The notes: generated by a model not told the origin, from the letters alone. A stretch of DNA of 20,487 bases from Candidatus Izemoplasma sp. (GCA_007116205.1 SKIY01000114.1:1-20487); one strand, 5' to 3'; positions 7,147 to 14,907 are shown, numbered from the stretch's first letter. Made by a program: numbers and translations.

Positions 7147-8925
7147 ATGGCAATTGAACAAGTTCTTATTAGTGTTTTATTGTTCGTGGTTTTAGTGTTT
7201 TTTATCCACGGTAAATTTCGTTATGACTTAGTCGCACTCACGGCACTCATCGCCGCTACGTTTTTAAATCTCGTCCCTTTTGAAACAGCTTTTACAGGCT
7301 TTTCTCATCCAGCTGTGATTACTGTCGCCGCAGTTTTAATTATGAGCCGTGCCTTAATGAACTCAGGGATTGTTGATTTTATTGCGCGTTGGTTTAATAA
7401 AGTTGGCACCAATCTCACTTTACAGTTAATCGTGCTCGTTAGTGCCGTGATGGTTGCGAGTGCATTTATGAACAATGTCGGTGCGCTCGCCCTCTTAATG
7501 CCCGTTGCCATCCGAATGGCGCGAAAAAATGAACGTGCCCCATCGCTTTATTTAATGCCACTTGCGTTTGGGTCGCTCCTAGGTGGTATGTTGACGCTGA
7601 TTGGAACCCCGGCGAATATCATCATTTCAACATTCCGCAGTGAAACCGCTGCACAAACACCATTTAATATGTTTGCCTTCTTTCCTGTGGGGAGCATTAT
7701 TGCATTGCTCGGTATGGGGATCATTATTTTCTTAGCCCCAAAAATTATCCCGCACCGCAAAGGGCAAGTATCAAGAGATGAACTGTTTGAAATAAGCGAT
7801 TACTTAACCCAAATACGCATTCCTGAAAAATCGAAAGTTACCGATAAACGCGTTCAAGAACTAGAAAAGATCACCGAAGGCGATATCGTAGTCATTGGTC
7901 ATATTCGCGATGGCAAACGTTTCAGCAATGTTTCGCCATACCGACATTTAAAAGTAGAAGACAAATTAATCGTTCGCGCCAGTGCTGCAGATTTACAAGA
8001 ACTGATTGACACATCAGGAGTCACCCTTTCAGAAACCCATAAATTAACGATGGAACGCATTACCAGCGAAGGGGTAGAAATAGCAGAGGTAAGTATTACC
8101 GCAACGAGTGATTTTATTAACAGAACCGCACGAAACCTTAACTTGCGTTCACGGTTTAGCGTTAACTTGCTCGGCATTGCAAGAAGTGGTGGAAGAATCC
8201 GTTCCACACCAGGGGCAATTCGCTTTAAAGCCGGAGATATCTTACTACTTCAAGGCCCAGAAAGCGCCATTCAAGACGTCGTTAGTCAATTTAATTTATT
8301 ACCGCTACAACAACGGGACTTACGACTTGGAAAATTCAGTCGCGTTAGCGTCGCATTAATGATTTTTATTACCGCGATACTTCTAGCCGTATTCAATGTC
8401 TTACCGGTCCAAATCGCATTTATGTTTGGGGCGGTAACGATGGTTTTTGCTAAAAAAATATCCCTTAAAGAACTATACGATAGCATCGATTGGCCCGTAA
8501 TTGTTTTACTTGGCGCCATGATACCAATTAGTACCGCCTTAGAAACCACAGGCACCGCACAGTTAATTGCATCACAACTGCTCAATCTCGGAGGTGCTTA
8601 CAGCATACCGATGCTATTACTGCTTATTATGGCAGTCACAATGGCCTTATCAAACGTCATTAACAACGCCGCAGCCGCATTGCTAATGGCCCCAGTCGCC
8701 ATTGCGATGGCAACCGCATTAACCGTCAACGCCGATCCATTCCTAATGGCGATTGCAATCAGCGCATCGAGTGCCTTTTTAACACCGATTGGACACCAAT
8801 CTAACACATTAGTGCTCGCACCAGGCGGGTATCAGTTTTCAGATTACTCACGGTTAGGGATTCCTGTTTCTTTAATGATTTTACTTGTAAGCGTGCCACT
8901 CATTTTATGGATCTTCCCGCTATAA
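7147..8925 (+). CDS. SLC13-family (DASS/ArsB-like) permease with two central RCK_C-like domains
   Basis: This 592-residue inner-membrane transporter has two hydrophobic halves (about residues 4-200 and 398-590) split by a soluble region. Each half carries the family's paired signatures: NNVGALALLMPVA (109-121) and LIGTPANIII in the first, NNAAAALLMAPVA (506-518) and IGHQSNTLV with the SNT motif (552-554) in the second. In SLC13 proteins such motifs bind substrate and sodium. The central region (about 212-385) reads as two consecutive TrkA-C/RCK_C domains, e.g. ITEGDIVVIGHI and IRFKAGDILLLQGPE, which in relatives bind small ligands or nucleotides and gate transport. Substrate is not readable; dicarboxylates, sulfate and other anions are all possible. 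The ATG follows AAAGGAGGG. It is a single-gene transcript between terminators. Confidence 0.88.
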   Translation: MAIEQVLISVLLFVVLVFFIHGKFRYDLVALTALIAATFLNLVPFETAFTGFSHPAVITVAAVLIMSRALMNSGIVDFIARWFNKVGTNLTLQLIVLVSAVMVASAFMNNVGALALLMPVAIRMARKNERAPSLYLMPLAFGSLLGGMLTLIGTPANIIISTFRSETAAQTPFNMFAFFPVGSIIALLGMGIIIFLAPKIIPHRKGQVSRDELFEISDYLTQIRIPEKSKVTDKRVQELEKITEGDIVVIGHIRDGKRFSNVSPYRHLKVEDKLIVRASAADLQELIDTSGVTLSETHKLTMERITSEGVEIAEVSITATSDFINRTARNLNLRSRFSVNLLGIARSGGRIRSTPGAIRFKAGDILLLQGPESAIQDVVSQFNLLPLQQRDLRLGKFSRVSVALMIFITAILLAVFNVLPVQIAFMFGAVTMVFAKKISLKELYDSIDWPVIVLLGAMIPISTALETTGTAQLIASQLLNLGGAYSIPMLLLLIMAVTMALSNVINNAAAALLMAPVAIAMATALTVNADPFLMAIAISASSAFLTPIGHQSNTLVLAPGGYQFSDYSRLGIPVSLMILLVSVPLILWIFPL

Positions 8926-8928
8926 AAA

Positions 8929-8954
8929 AAACATCGCTCAACTGAGCGATGTTT
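8929..8954. terminator. Bidirectional terminator between the permease and the RsgI-like lipoprotein gene
   Basis: A long perfect stem (AACATCGCTCA with TGAGCGATGTT) with a very small loop lies between two convergent genes. On the minus strand it is followed by eight T, a strong terminator for the lipoprotein gene. On the plus strand only GTTTAAT follows, so termination of the permease is probably weaker. Confidence 0.8.
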
Positions 8955-8959
8955 AATCG

Positions 8960-9613
8960 TTACGGTCTACCTCTAGGGGCAGTTTCAGGCATATTTTCTC
9001 TACGGTGTTGACGGTGATTTGGCATATCATGTGCTTCATGAATAATGCGCATTAATTCACGCATTTCCATTTCAAGTGCTTCTTCTAAAGTGATTTCTCC
9101 ATCAGCACTCGCTGCATAAGCCATACGTAGTAATCCAGGTGATACGTCAAGGTCACGCGCTTCATCGATAAATTCTTCCATCGTTAAACCACGTTCTTCA
9201 ACAGCGCCACCAATTGCGCGGCCAACCATATGTCCACGTGCACGTTCACCAACGCGTTCACGTAATGCTTCTTCATGGTCTTCATCTTCATTGACAATCG
9301 TTAGATAAACAACATTGTCTTCACGGTTTGCGTCTAAGAACCCAGCTTCAATCGCTAAATCTAACCAAGCTTCAACCGCATCTTCAATGTCCATACCTTC
9401 AAAAACGATGTCAGTTTCTTCTAATAACCCTTCAGCATCTTCATTTAAAGCTGAATAGCTAACAACTTCATCTTCGTCATTGAGAATAAACTCAATTTCG
9501 GGATTAATTTCCACGAGTACATAACTTTGTGCAAGTCTTGTTTCACCGTAATCACATGCAAGCAAACTAAATCCAAGCAGTAAACCAAAACCTAACATAA
9601 ATAATTTCTTCAT
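8960..9613 (-). CDS. Lipoprotein with an RsgI-middle-domain-like segment
   Basis: The 217-residue product begins with a lipoprotein signal peptide: MKK, a hydrophobic stretch, then SLLAC with lipidation at C20. It should therefore be anchored outside the cell. Residues 31-107 (YVLVEINPEIEFILN, VVSYSALNEDAEGLL, then an acidic helix and VVYLTIVNED) resemble the extracytoplasmic middle domain of RsgI-family anti-sigma factors, including the central INP with N37-P38. Residues 140-195 (GLTMEEFIDEARDLDVSPG, ADGEITLEEALEM) also fit the helical segment that follows in such proteins. The RsgI sigma-binding N-terminus and transmembrane helix are absent, so it cannot act as an ordinary anti-sigma factor. 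The tail is His/Arg/Pro-rich. The ATG follows AAAGGAGG nine bases upstream. I found no convincing promoter in the 107-base divergent gap. The family call is by recognition and needs a profile search. Confidence 0.7.
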   Translation of the reverse strand: MKKLFMLGFGLLLGFSLLACDYGETRLAQSYVLVEINPEIEFILNDEDEVVSYSALNEDAEGLLEETDIVFEGMDIEDAVEAWLDLAIEAGFLDANREDNVVYLTIVNEDEDHEEALRERVGERARGHMVGRAIGGAVEERGLTMEEFIDEARDLDVSPGLLRMAYAASADGEITLEEALEMEMRELMRIIHEAHDMPNHRQHRRENMPETAPRGRP

Positions 9614-9694
9614 AATATATTTCCTCCTTTTTTATCTGTTCACCCTCTAAACAACTGAAGTTTCGATTTTATTGGGAAAACTTTAAAATAATTA

Positions 9695-9703
9695 TGCTAT
9701 AAT
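9695..9703 (+). promoter_or_regulatory. Extended -10 promoter of the HTH-membrane protein gene
   Basis: TG-C-TATAAT, perfect -10 with TG extension, lies 17 bases before the ATG. There is no convincing -35 at 16-18 bases. The same eleven bases, TATGCTATAAT, recur before two other genes. Confidence 0.7.
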
Positions 9704-9720
9704 ACGCTCGAGGTGATAAA

Positions 9721-10635
9721 ATGCACAAAAATCAAGGCGATCGCTTAAAAACATTACGTACGAAACACAACTATACCCTAAAACACGTCGGCAAACAATT
9801 AAACCTCGACCCATCAACCATTAGTAAATACGAAAACAATAAACGTAAAATCGACACCGATTCCTTAAAACGTTTTGCGGACTTTTATAATGTCGATATA
9901 AAATCACTCATTCCGAATACAACCCAACCCCTTGAAAACCCGAAAATATATCACATTAAAACCCCTTTAATTATCGGATATACCAAAGAAACAATCACCC
10001 TCATCACCAGTTTCTTTATTGGATTAGCGATTTATACACTTTATCCAGCAGATTTATTATTAATCATGGTTGTATTTTTTGGAATCGCGATTTGTACGCG
10101 CAGCTTCTTACAACTGTTTATTGCCCGCGAACGCCCGCGACACACCATAAAAATATTTAAACAAGAAACCTTAACCATTGAACATCCCTATGACGAAGGA
10201 ACCATTAGAAGCAACTTAAGACTTGATAACTATGCCATGGTTTGGTTAACGATATTTTTATTTTTCATCGTCGGGTTTTATTTAACAGAGATTAAAAGCA
10301 CTACAGATGCGTTCATCTTAATCGGATTATTACTTGCTAATTATGCACTATATATTACCTTAATCATCCTTAATATCGCCCGTAAAACCGATCAAAAACA
10401 ACTACCCTATGACGCCACCAACAAATTGTTAAACACCACAAAATACCGATTATTTCACATCATCACCACCCTCACCAGCATTACCGCATTTTTCTTTCAC
10501 ACCCGCTTAGAACAACCACGCACTATATACATACTAACCTATATATGCATCATTATTTACACGCTTATCAGTCAAGGGTTCGTGTTTAAGAAAATGTTGT
10601 TTTACAAGCAGTACAGACTCATCAAAAACCGTTGA
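9721..10635 (+). CDS. XRE-family helix-turn-helix domain fused to a six-helix membrane domain
   Basis: In this 304-residue protein, residues 7-64 form a Cro/C1-type helix-turn-helix (GDRLKTLRTKHNYTLKHVGK, then LDPSTISKYENNKRKID). About six hydrophobic segments follow, near 91-108, 111-132, 172-189, 196-220, 243-260 and 268-288. The likely arrangement is a DNA-binding domain held at the cytoplasmic face of the membrane, so that a membrane signal could act directly on transcription. No enzymatic motif is seen in the membrane part and I do not recognise a named family. AGGTGAT precedes the ATG. The stop is TGA, followed by a terminator, so this is a real end and TGA is not tryptophan. The gene is divergent from the RsgI-like lipoprotein and precedes another small membrane protein. 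Targets are unknown; autoregulation is plausible. Confidence 0.8.
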   Translation: MHKNQGDRLKTLRTKHNYTLKHVGKQLNLDPSTISKYENNKRKIDTDSLKRFADFYNVDIKSLIPNTTQPLENPKIYHIKTPLIIGYTKETITLITSFFIGLAIYTLYPADLLLIMVVFFGIAICTRSFLQLFIARERPRHTIKIFKQETLTIEHPYDEGTIRSNLRLDNYAMVWLTIFLFFIVGFYLTEIKSTTDAFILIGLLLANYALYITLIILNIARKTDQKQLPYDATNKLLNTTKYRLFHIITTLTSITAFFFHTRLEQPRTIYILTYICIIIYTLISQGFVFKKMLFYKQYRLIKNR

Positions 10636-10652
10636 CAAATTGTCCAAAACAT

Positions 10653-10676
10653 GACGCTTTCAGCAAGCGTCTTTTT
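10653..10676 (+). terminator. Terminator after the HTH-membrane protein gene
   Basis: Stem GACGCTT / AAGCGTC with a five-base TCAGC loop and five T. It lies 17 bases after the TGA stop. Confidence 0.85.
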
Positions 10677-10694
10677 ATTCGCCACCTAAAGCAC

Positions 10695-10700
10695 TATAAA
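10695..10700 (+). promoter_or_regulatory. Possible -10 box of the two-helix membrane protein gene
   Basis: TATAAA lies 20 bases before the ATG at 10721. No -35 is evident and the hexamer sits in an AT-rich stretch just after a terminator, so support is modest. Confidence 0.35.
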
Positions 10701-10720
10701 AAGTGTAGGGGGCGATACGC

Positions 10721-11371
10721 ATGAAAAAACCATATCCACTACACCAAAGCATAACCGTATCAACAATAACTGTTTTACCCATCATCTTACTTAGTAAAGC
10801 GGCACTATACATGCCGCTATCACCAGCACTACAAATCATCAACGGTATCTTTGTTTTAACGCTATGCATTATATTAAGCATCACCATAGTTAATATTTTA
10901 AACTATCACAAAGCGAAACAAATCTACCCAAAAAGCCAGTACTTTATGATGTATAAGCAACCCTTTTCAGTATTAATCAAAAGCGATACATTATTCACAC
11001 ACTACCGCATCACTCAAATACTACTCAAACAATACGCCGATCACGCCGAAATACTTAACCATCTAACCATTAAACACCACACACAACCACCGATTGACCT
11101 ATTACTACTACATAAAAGAGGCATATTTGCCATCAATATCAGCAACCCAGATAACGAAACAGTATTTAAACGAAGTATAAAAACCTTAGAAACAAAAATA
11201 CATGCGACGATTTACGACTTACCCAAAATACATAAAAATAAACTTCCAGCGCTTATAAACATCATCAATAAATACCCAATACAATACCAACAAAGCGAAA
11301 TTCACAATTTATACGACATCATCCTCACCTTCGCCCACGAGAGGGTTCAAACAGATAAACATCCCACTTGA
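10721..11371 (+). CDS. Two-helix membrane protein of unknown function, possibly with a degenerate NERD-like core
   Basis: I do not recognise this 216-residue protein with confidence. Two hydrophobic helices (about 11-30 and 38-61) are followed by a soluble, probably cytoplasmic domain rich in His, Ile and Lys. Residues 125-142 (IDLLLLHKRGIFAINISN) have the strand-turn-strand shape of the NERD/nuclease-like core, where a D/H-L-L-L-G-x-F-V-I-E-x-K pattern is usual. The acidic residue and lysine expected for catalysis are replaced, so if related it is probably inactive. The ATG is preceded by AGGGGG at eight bases. The stop is TGA, and the htpG -35 element overlaps it. The gene is AT-rich with frequent ATA codons, as is its upstream neighbour. 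The two may form a functional pair, but a terminator separates them. Confidence 0.65.
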   Translation: MKKPYPLHQSITVSTITVLPIILLSKAALYMPLSPALQIINGIFVLTLCIILSITIVNILNYHKAKQIYPKSQYFMMYKQPFSVLIKSDTLFTHYRITQILLKQYADHAEILNHLTIKHHTQPPIDLLLLHKRGIFAINISNPDNETVFKRSIKTLETKIHATIYDLPKIHKNKLPALINIINKYPIQYQQSEIHNLYDIILTFAHERVQTDKHPT

Positions 11372-11396
11372 CAAGGCAGCACAATTTGCATAAAAT
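11368..11396 (+). promoter_or_regulatory. Sigma-A-type promoter of htpG
   Basis: A perfect -35 TTGACA (11368-11373) overlaps the TGA stop of the preceding gene. A 17-base spacer and -10 TAAAAT (11391-11396) follow, 24 bases before the htpG ATG. No CIRCE-type inverted repeat is visible between promoter and gene, so HrcA control is not supported here. Confidence 0.8.
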
Positions 11397-11420
11397 CATT
11401 AATGAATGGAGGGAATATAT

Positions 11421-13301
11421 ATGGCAAAAACAAAACAATTTAAAACCGAATCAAAGAAACTTTTAAACTTAATGATCAACTCAATTTACACCCACAAAGA
11501 AATCTTTTTACGCGAACTCATTTCAAACGCGAGTGACGCCATCGACCGACGTCACTATCTATCGCTAACGGATGAAAAAGTAGAAACCGCTTCAAACTAT
11601 GAAATCCGTATAGATACCGATAAAGACACCCGCGTAATAACCATTACAGATAACGGCATCGGGTTAACAGAATCAGAACTCGTCAAAAACTTAGGAACCA
11701 TTGCCGAAAGTGGCTCACAAGCGTTCTTAGAAAAGCTTGAGAAAAAAGACGTCGATATTATCGGTCAATTTGGGGTTGGTTTTTACAGCGCCTTTATGGT
11801 CGCTAGCAAAGTCGAAATCATCACCCGTTCGCCTTACAGCACCGAAGGGTATCGCTGGGTCTCTAAAGGCGAGTCTACCTATCAAATCGAAGCCCTTGAT
11901 AAAGCGACCATCGGGACAACCATAAAACTGTATCTTCGTGAAGACAGCAAAGATGAAGATGAAACATATTCAGACTATTTAGACCCACAAACCATTAAAA
12001 CACTCGTAAAGAAATACAGTGATTACGTCCGCTATCCAATCAAAATGACCGTCACAAAAAAAGAAGACGACGAAGAAAAAACCGTCGACGAAACCCTAAA
12101 CAGTATGACACCTATATGGAAAAAACCAAAATCAGAACTAAAAGATGAAGCCTTAAACACATTTTACAAACGTCAATACAATGATTTTGAAGACCCATTA
12201 AAAGTCATCCATACAAACGTAGAAGGGATGTTGACGTATACCGCGTTACTCTTTATTCCGTCATCACCACCCCAAGACTTTTATACTGACCAATTTGAAA
12301 AAGGCTTACAACTGTACTCAAAAAGCGTCTTTATTATGGATAAAAACAAAGAACTTATTCCCGATTACTTCCGCTTTGTGCGCGGATTGGTCGATTCAGC
12401 AGATTTATCGTTAAACATATCACGTGAAATGTTACAACACGATCGCCAGCTGAAAAAAATCGCTGCTCATCTAGAAAAGAAAATCAAATCTGAACTAGAA
12501 AAAATGCTTTCACGCGACCGCGACACCTATATTAAGTTTTACAAAGCCTATGGTAAAAACTTAAAATATGGTATTTACGATAACTTCGGCATGAAAAAAG
12601 AACTACTACAAGATCTCATCATGTTTACAACCAATAAAACCGATGAATATATCACCTTAAAAGAATACATCGAACGTAAATCAGATGAACAAAAAGCAAT
12701 CTACTACGCCACAGGCACCAGTCGCAGTCAAATTCTTAACCAACCGCAGATGGATGCCGTTAAAGAAAAAGATTATGAAGTCTTACTATTTACCGACGAC
12801 ATCGATGAATTTATGGTCCAAGTCTTACAAACCTATGAAGACACACCATTTAAATCACTAAAACAAAGCGAATCAGACTTACTCGATGAAACCAAAAAAG
12901 AAGCGTTAAAAACCCAAGAAAAAGACCATAAAAAACTACTAAAAGCCATCAAAAAAGCACTCGGTGATAAAGTGAAAGACGTAAAACTTTCAGGGCGTTT
13001 AAAAGAATCACCAGTATGTTTAGTTAGTGGCGAAGGCGTCAGTTTAGAAATGGAAAAAATATTAAAACAAATGCCGAATGCAAGTGATATTAAAGCAGAT
13101 AAAATCCTTGAAATCAATCCGAACCACGAACTGTTTACCGCCCTCAGCACTATCCATGAAGCAAATCCAAAAAAAATAGATGATTACGCAACCTTACTAT
13201 ATCGTCAAGCCCTTCTAATCGAAGGCTATGAAATTGATGATCCGATCGCGTTTTCTAATCAAATGGTTAAACTCATGGTTGAAGCCAGTAAACATTCATA
13301 A
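11421..13301 (+). CDS. htpG: Chaperone HtpG (bacterial Hsp90)
   Basis: The product is a cytosolic ATP-dependent dimeric chaperone that remodels client proteins. From the ATG at 11421 it has 626 residues, normal for HtpG. The GHKL ATPase domain shows FLRELISNASDAID with catalytic E32 and N36, TDNGIG at 76-81, GQFGVGFYSAF at 115-125 and the IGTTIKLYL strand. The middle domain includes the DSADLSLNISREMLQ block with its conserved arginine, and the C-terminal dimerisation domain ends near SNQMVKLMVEASK. A longer frame starts at 11406, but that ATG overlaps the GGAGGG ribosome binding site of the 11421 start, and MAKTKQFKTE matches the usual HtpG N-terminus, so 11421 was chosen. It has its own promoter and terminator, so it is a single-gene unit. 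Confidence 0.97.
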   Translation: MAKTKQFKTESKKLLNLMINSIYTHKEIFLRELISNASDAIDRRHYLSLTDEKVETASNYEIRIDTDKDTRVITITDNGIGLTESELVKNLGTIAESGSQAFLEKLEKKDVDIIGQFGVGFYSAFMVASKVEIITRSPYSTEGYRWVSKGESTYQIEALDKATIGTTIKLYLREDSKDEDETYSDYLDPQTIKTLVKKYSDYVRYPIKMTVTKKEDDEEKTVDETLNSMTPIWKKPKSELKDEALNTFYKRQYNDFEDPLKVIHTNVEGMLTYTALLFIPSSPPQDFYTDQFEKGLQLYSKSVFIMDKNKELIPDYFRFVRGLVDSADLSLNISREMLQHDRQLKKIAAHLEKKIKSELEKMLSRDRDTYIKFYKAYGKNLKYGIYDNFGMKKELLQDLIMFTTNKTDEYITLKEYIERKSDEQKAIYYATGTSRSQILNQPQMDAVKEKDYEVLLFTDDIDEFMVQVLQTYEDTPFKSLKQSESDLLDETKKEALKTQEKDHKKLLKAIKKALGDKVKDVKLSGRLKESPVCLVSGEGVSLEMEKILKQMPNASDIKADKILEINPNHELFTALSTIHEANPKKIDDYATLLYRQALLIEGYEIDDPIAFSNQMVKLMVEASKHS

Positions 13302-13303
13302 AA

Positions 13304-13338
13304 AAGCATGCACTCTTTACTAGAGTGCGGCTTTTTTT
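13304..13338 (+). terminator. Terminator of htpG
   Basis: Stem GCACTCT / AGAGTGC (13310-13316 with 13322-13328) is extended by AGC/GCT across a small internal loop and followed by seven T. The next gene's -10 box begins only a few bases after the T-tract. Confidence 0.9.
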
Positions 13339-13339
13339 A

Positions 13340-13348
13340 TGCTATAAT
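13340..13348 (+). promoter_or_regulatory. Extended -10 promoter of the amidohydrolase gene
   Basis: TG-C-TATAAT in the repeated context TATGCTATAAT lies 17 bases before the ATG at 13366. Its -35 position falls inside the htpG terminator hairpin and does not resemble TTGACA. Confidence 0.7.
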
Positions 13349-13365
13349 AACGAGGAGGTGAGAAA

Positions 13366-14907
13366 ATGAAAAAAGCATACATAAACGCCAACATACCTTA
13401 TAGTAAAGCAAACGCTTTTATTGTAGAAAACGGTAGATTTACCGCAGTTGGAACCAAACAAACCATACTAAAAAAAGACATTGATACCGTCATCGATTTA
13501 AATGACTACACCGTCTTACCAGGGTTTCATGATTCACACTTACACGTCCTTGGCATTGGAAAAAGTATGAACATGGAAGATTTATCCAAAGACACATCGA
13601 TTGAAGGCTTGATTACTCGATTAAAAACAAGTGATAAAAACCCTTTAATCGGTCGCGGATTTCACGAAAGTCAATTTAAAGAAAATCGTAGTGTAACCAA
13701 ACATGATCTCAATAAAATAAGCACAGAAAAAGCAATCGTCTTATATCGTGTGTGCGGCCATATGGTGGTTGCAAATGATAAAGCCATCGAACAAGCAAAA
13801 ACACAAAAGCCATTCCCATTAGACAAAACAGCATACAACTTAGAAACCGGTATATTTAAAGAAGATGCAATTGCCTGGATTATGCAAGTCAGTGGAAAAG
13901 TGACAAAATCACGGATCCAAGAAGAAGTATTAAAAGCACAAAAAGCATTGCTTTCCCAAGGTGTCACCGCCGTTGGCAGTGATGATTTTGCGATGTATGA
14001 CGTTCCGTTTGAAGTCATTTTAGAAGCGATTCAAGAATTAGACGACACACATCAACTGAAATTACGTATCCTAGAACAAGCCAATTTACCGAACATAGAA
14101 GATTTAAAACGCTTCATTGACAAAAAATACGTTAAACGGACCTTTAACCGCTACCGTATGGGTCCGCTTAAACTTTTAGCAGACGGGTCATTAGGCGCAA
14201 GAAGTGCCTACATGCGCGAACCTTATACCGATCAAGCAACCCGTGGCATTCGTGTCTTTCCTAAAGAAACCCTAAGCGCACTCATCACCCTTGCCGATCA
14301 AGCTGGTATGGATAGCGCGATCCACGCCATAGGAGATGCAATGATTGATGAATTACTCGATGTCTTTGAAAACTTAGACCCACAAACACGCACCGATAGA
14401 CGCCATTCAATCATTCACGCCCAACTTGCGGATAAAGCTCAAATTGCGCGTATGCTGCAACTAGATATTGGGGCTCAAACACAACCGATTTTTTTAAACG
14501 CGGATATACCAATATTAGAAAGCGCACTTGGTGAACGACGCACAGAAACCTATTTATTTTACACCATGAAAAAATCGGGCGTTAAAACAACGATATCGAC
14601 AGATGCCCCAGTAGAAAACAGTAACCCTTTTGAAAATTTATACGTCGCAACCACACGAAAATCCATCAAACATAAAACCTATCAACCATTTTTACCAGAA
14701 GAAGCATTCCCGCTCAACGAAGCAATTGAAGCCTATACCTACACCCCAGCATATTACAGTTACCAAGAACATGAACTCGGGAAAATTAAAAAAGGCTATT
14801 TAGCAGACTTTATCGTGGTGAAAAAATTTGGTGCCAAGCGCTTACGGCACACAGAAGTTTTAAATACCTACATAGAAGGCGAATGTGTCTATCAAAAAAA
14901 CACCTAA
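13366..14907 (+). CDS. Amidohydrolase family 3 (YtcJ-like) metal-dependent hydrolase
   Basis: The 513-residue protein has the split beta-sandwich plus TIM-barrel layout of YtcJ-type amidohydrolases. LPGFHDSHLH provides the metal-binding H58 and H60. GPLKLLADGSLGARSAYM is the family signature, with K269 as a candidate bridging lysine. IHAIGDAM (H320), RRHSIIHAQ (H347, H351) and TTISTDAPVE (D413) complete the expected metal and catalytic ligands. The C-terminal ELGKIKKGYLADFIVV closes the sandwich domain, as in urease-like amidohydrolases. No signal peptide is seen, so it is cytoplasmic. The substrate cannot be read from sequence; relatives hydrolyse varied amides and cyclic amides. The ATG follows GAGGAGGTGA. 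It is a single gene between its own promoter and a bidirectional terminator. Confidence 0.9.
   Translation: MKKAYINANIPYSKANAFIVENGRFTAVGTKQTILKKDIDTVIDLNDYTVLPGFHDSHLHVLGIGKSMNMEDLSKDTSIEGLITRLKTSDKNPLIGRGFHESQFKENRSVTKHDLNKISTEKAIVLYRVCGHMVVANDKAIEQAKTQKPFPLDKTAYNLETGIFKEDAIAWIMQVSGKVTKSRIQEEVLKAQKALLSQGVTAVGSDDFAMYDVPFEVILEAIQELDDTHQLKLRILEQANLPNIEDLKRFIDKKYVKRTFNRYRMGPLKLLADGSLGARSAYMREPYTDQATRGIRVFPKETLSALITLADQAGMDSAIHAIGDAMIDELLDVFENLDPQTRTDRRHSIIHAQLADKAQIARMLQLDIGAQTQPIFLNADIPILESALGERRTETYLFYTMKKSGVKTTISTDAPVENSNPFENLYVATTRKSIKHKTYQPFLPEEAFPLNEAIEAYTYTPAYYSYQEHELGKIKKGYLADFIVVKKFGAKRLRHTEVLNTYIEGECVYQKNT

Noticed and set aside
9614..9720. Promoter for the RsgI-like lipoprotein on the minus strand
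   Set aside because: Several AT-rich hexamers exist but none has an acceptable -35 or TG extension at a sensible distance from the start.
10633..10643. Short palindrome GACAAATTGTC and a TTGACA at the end of the HTH gene
   Set aside because: The TTGACA has no -10 at correct spacing (the terminator hairpin lies there) and an 11-base dyad is within chance for AT-rich DNA.
11406..11420. ATG at 11406 as the htpG start
   Set aside because: It overlaps the GGAGGG site of the start at 11421 and has no ribosome binding site of its own.
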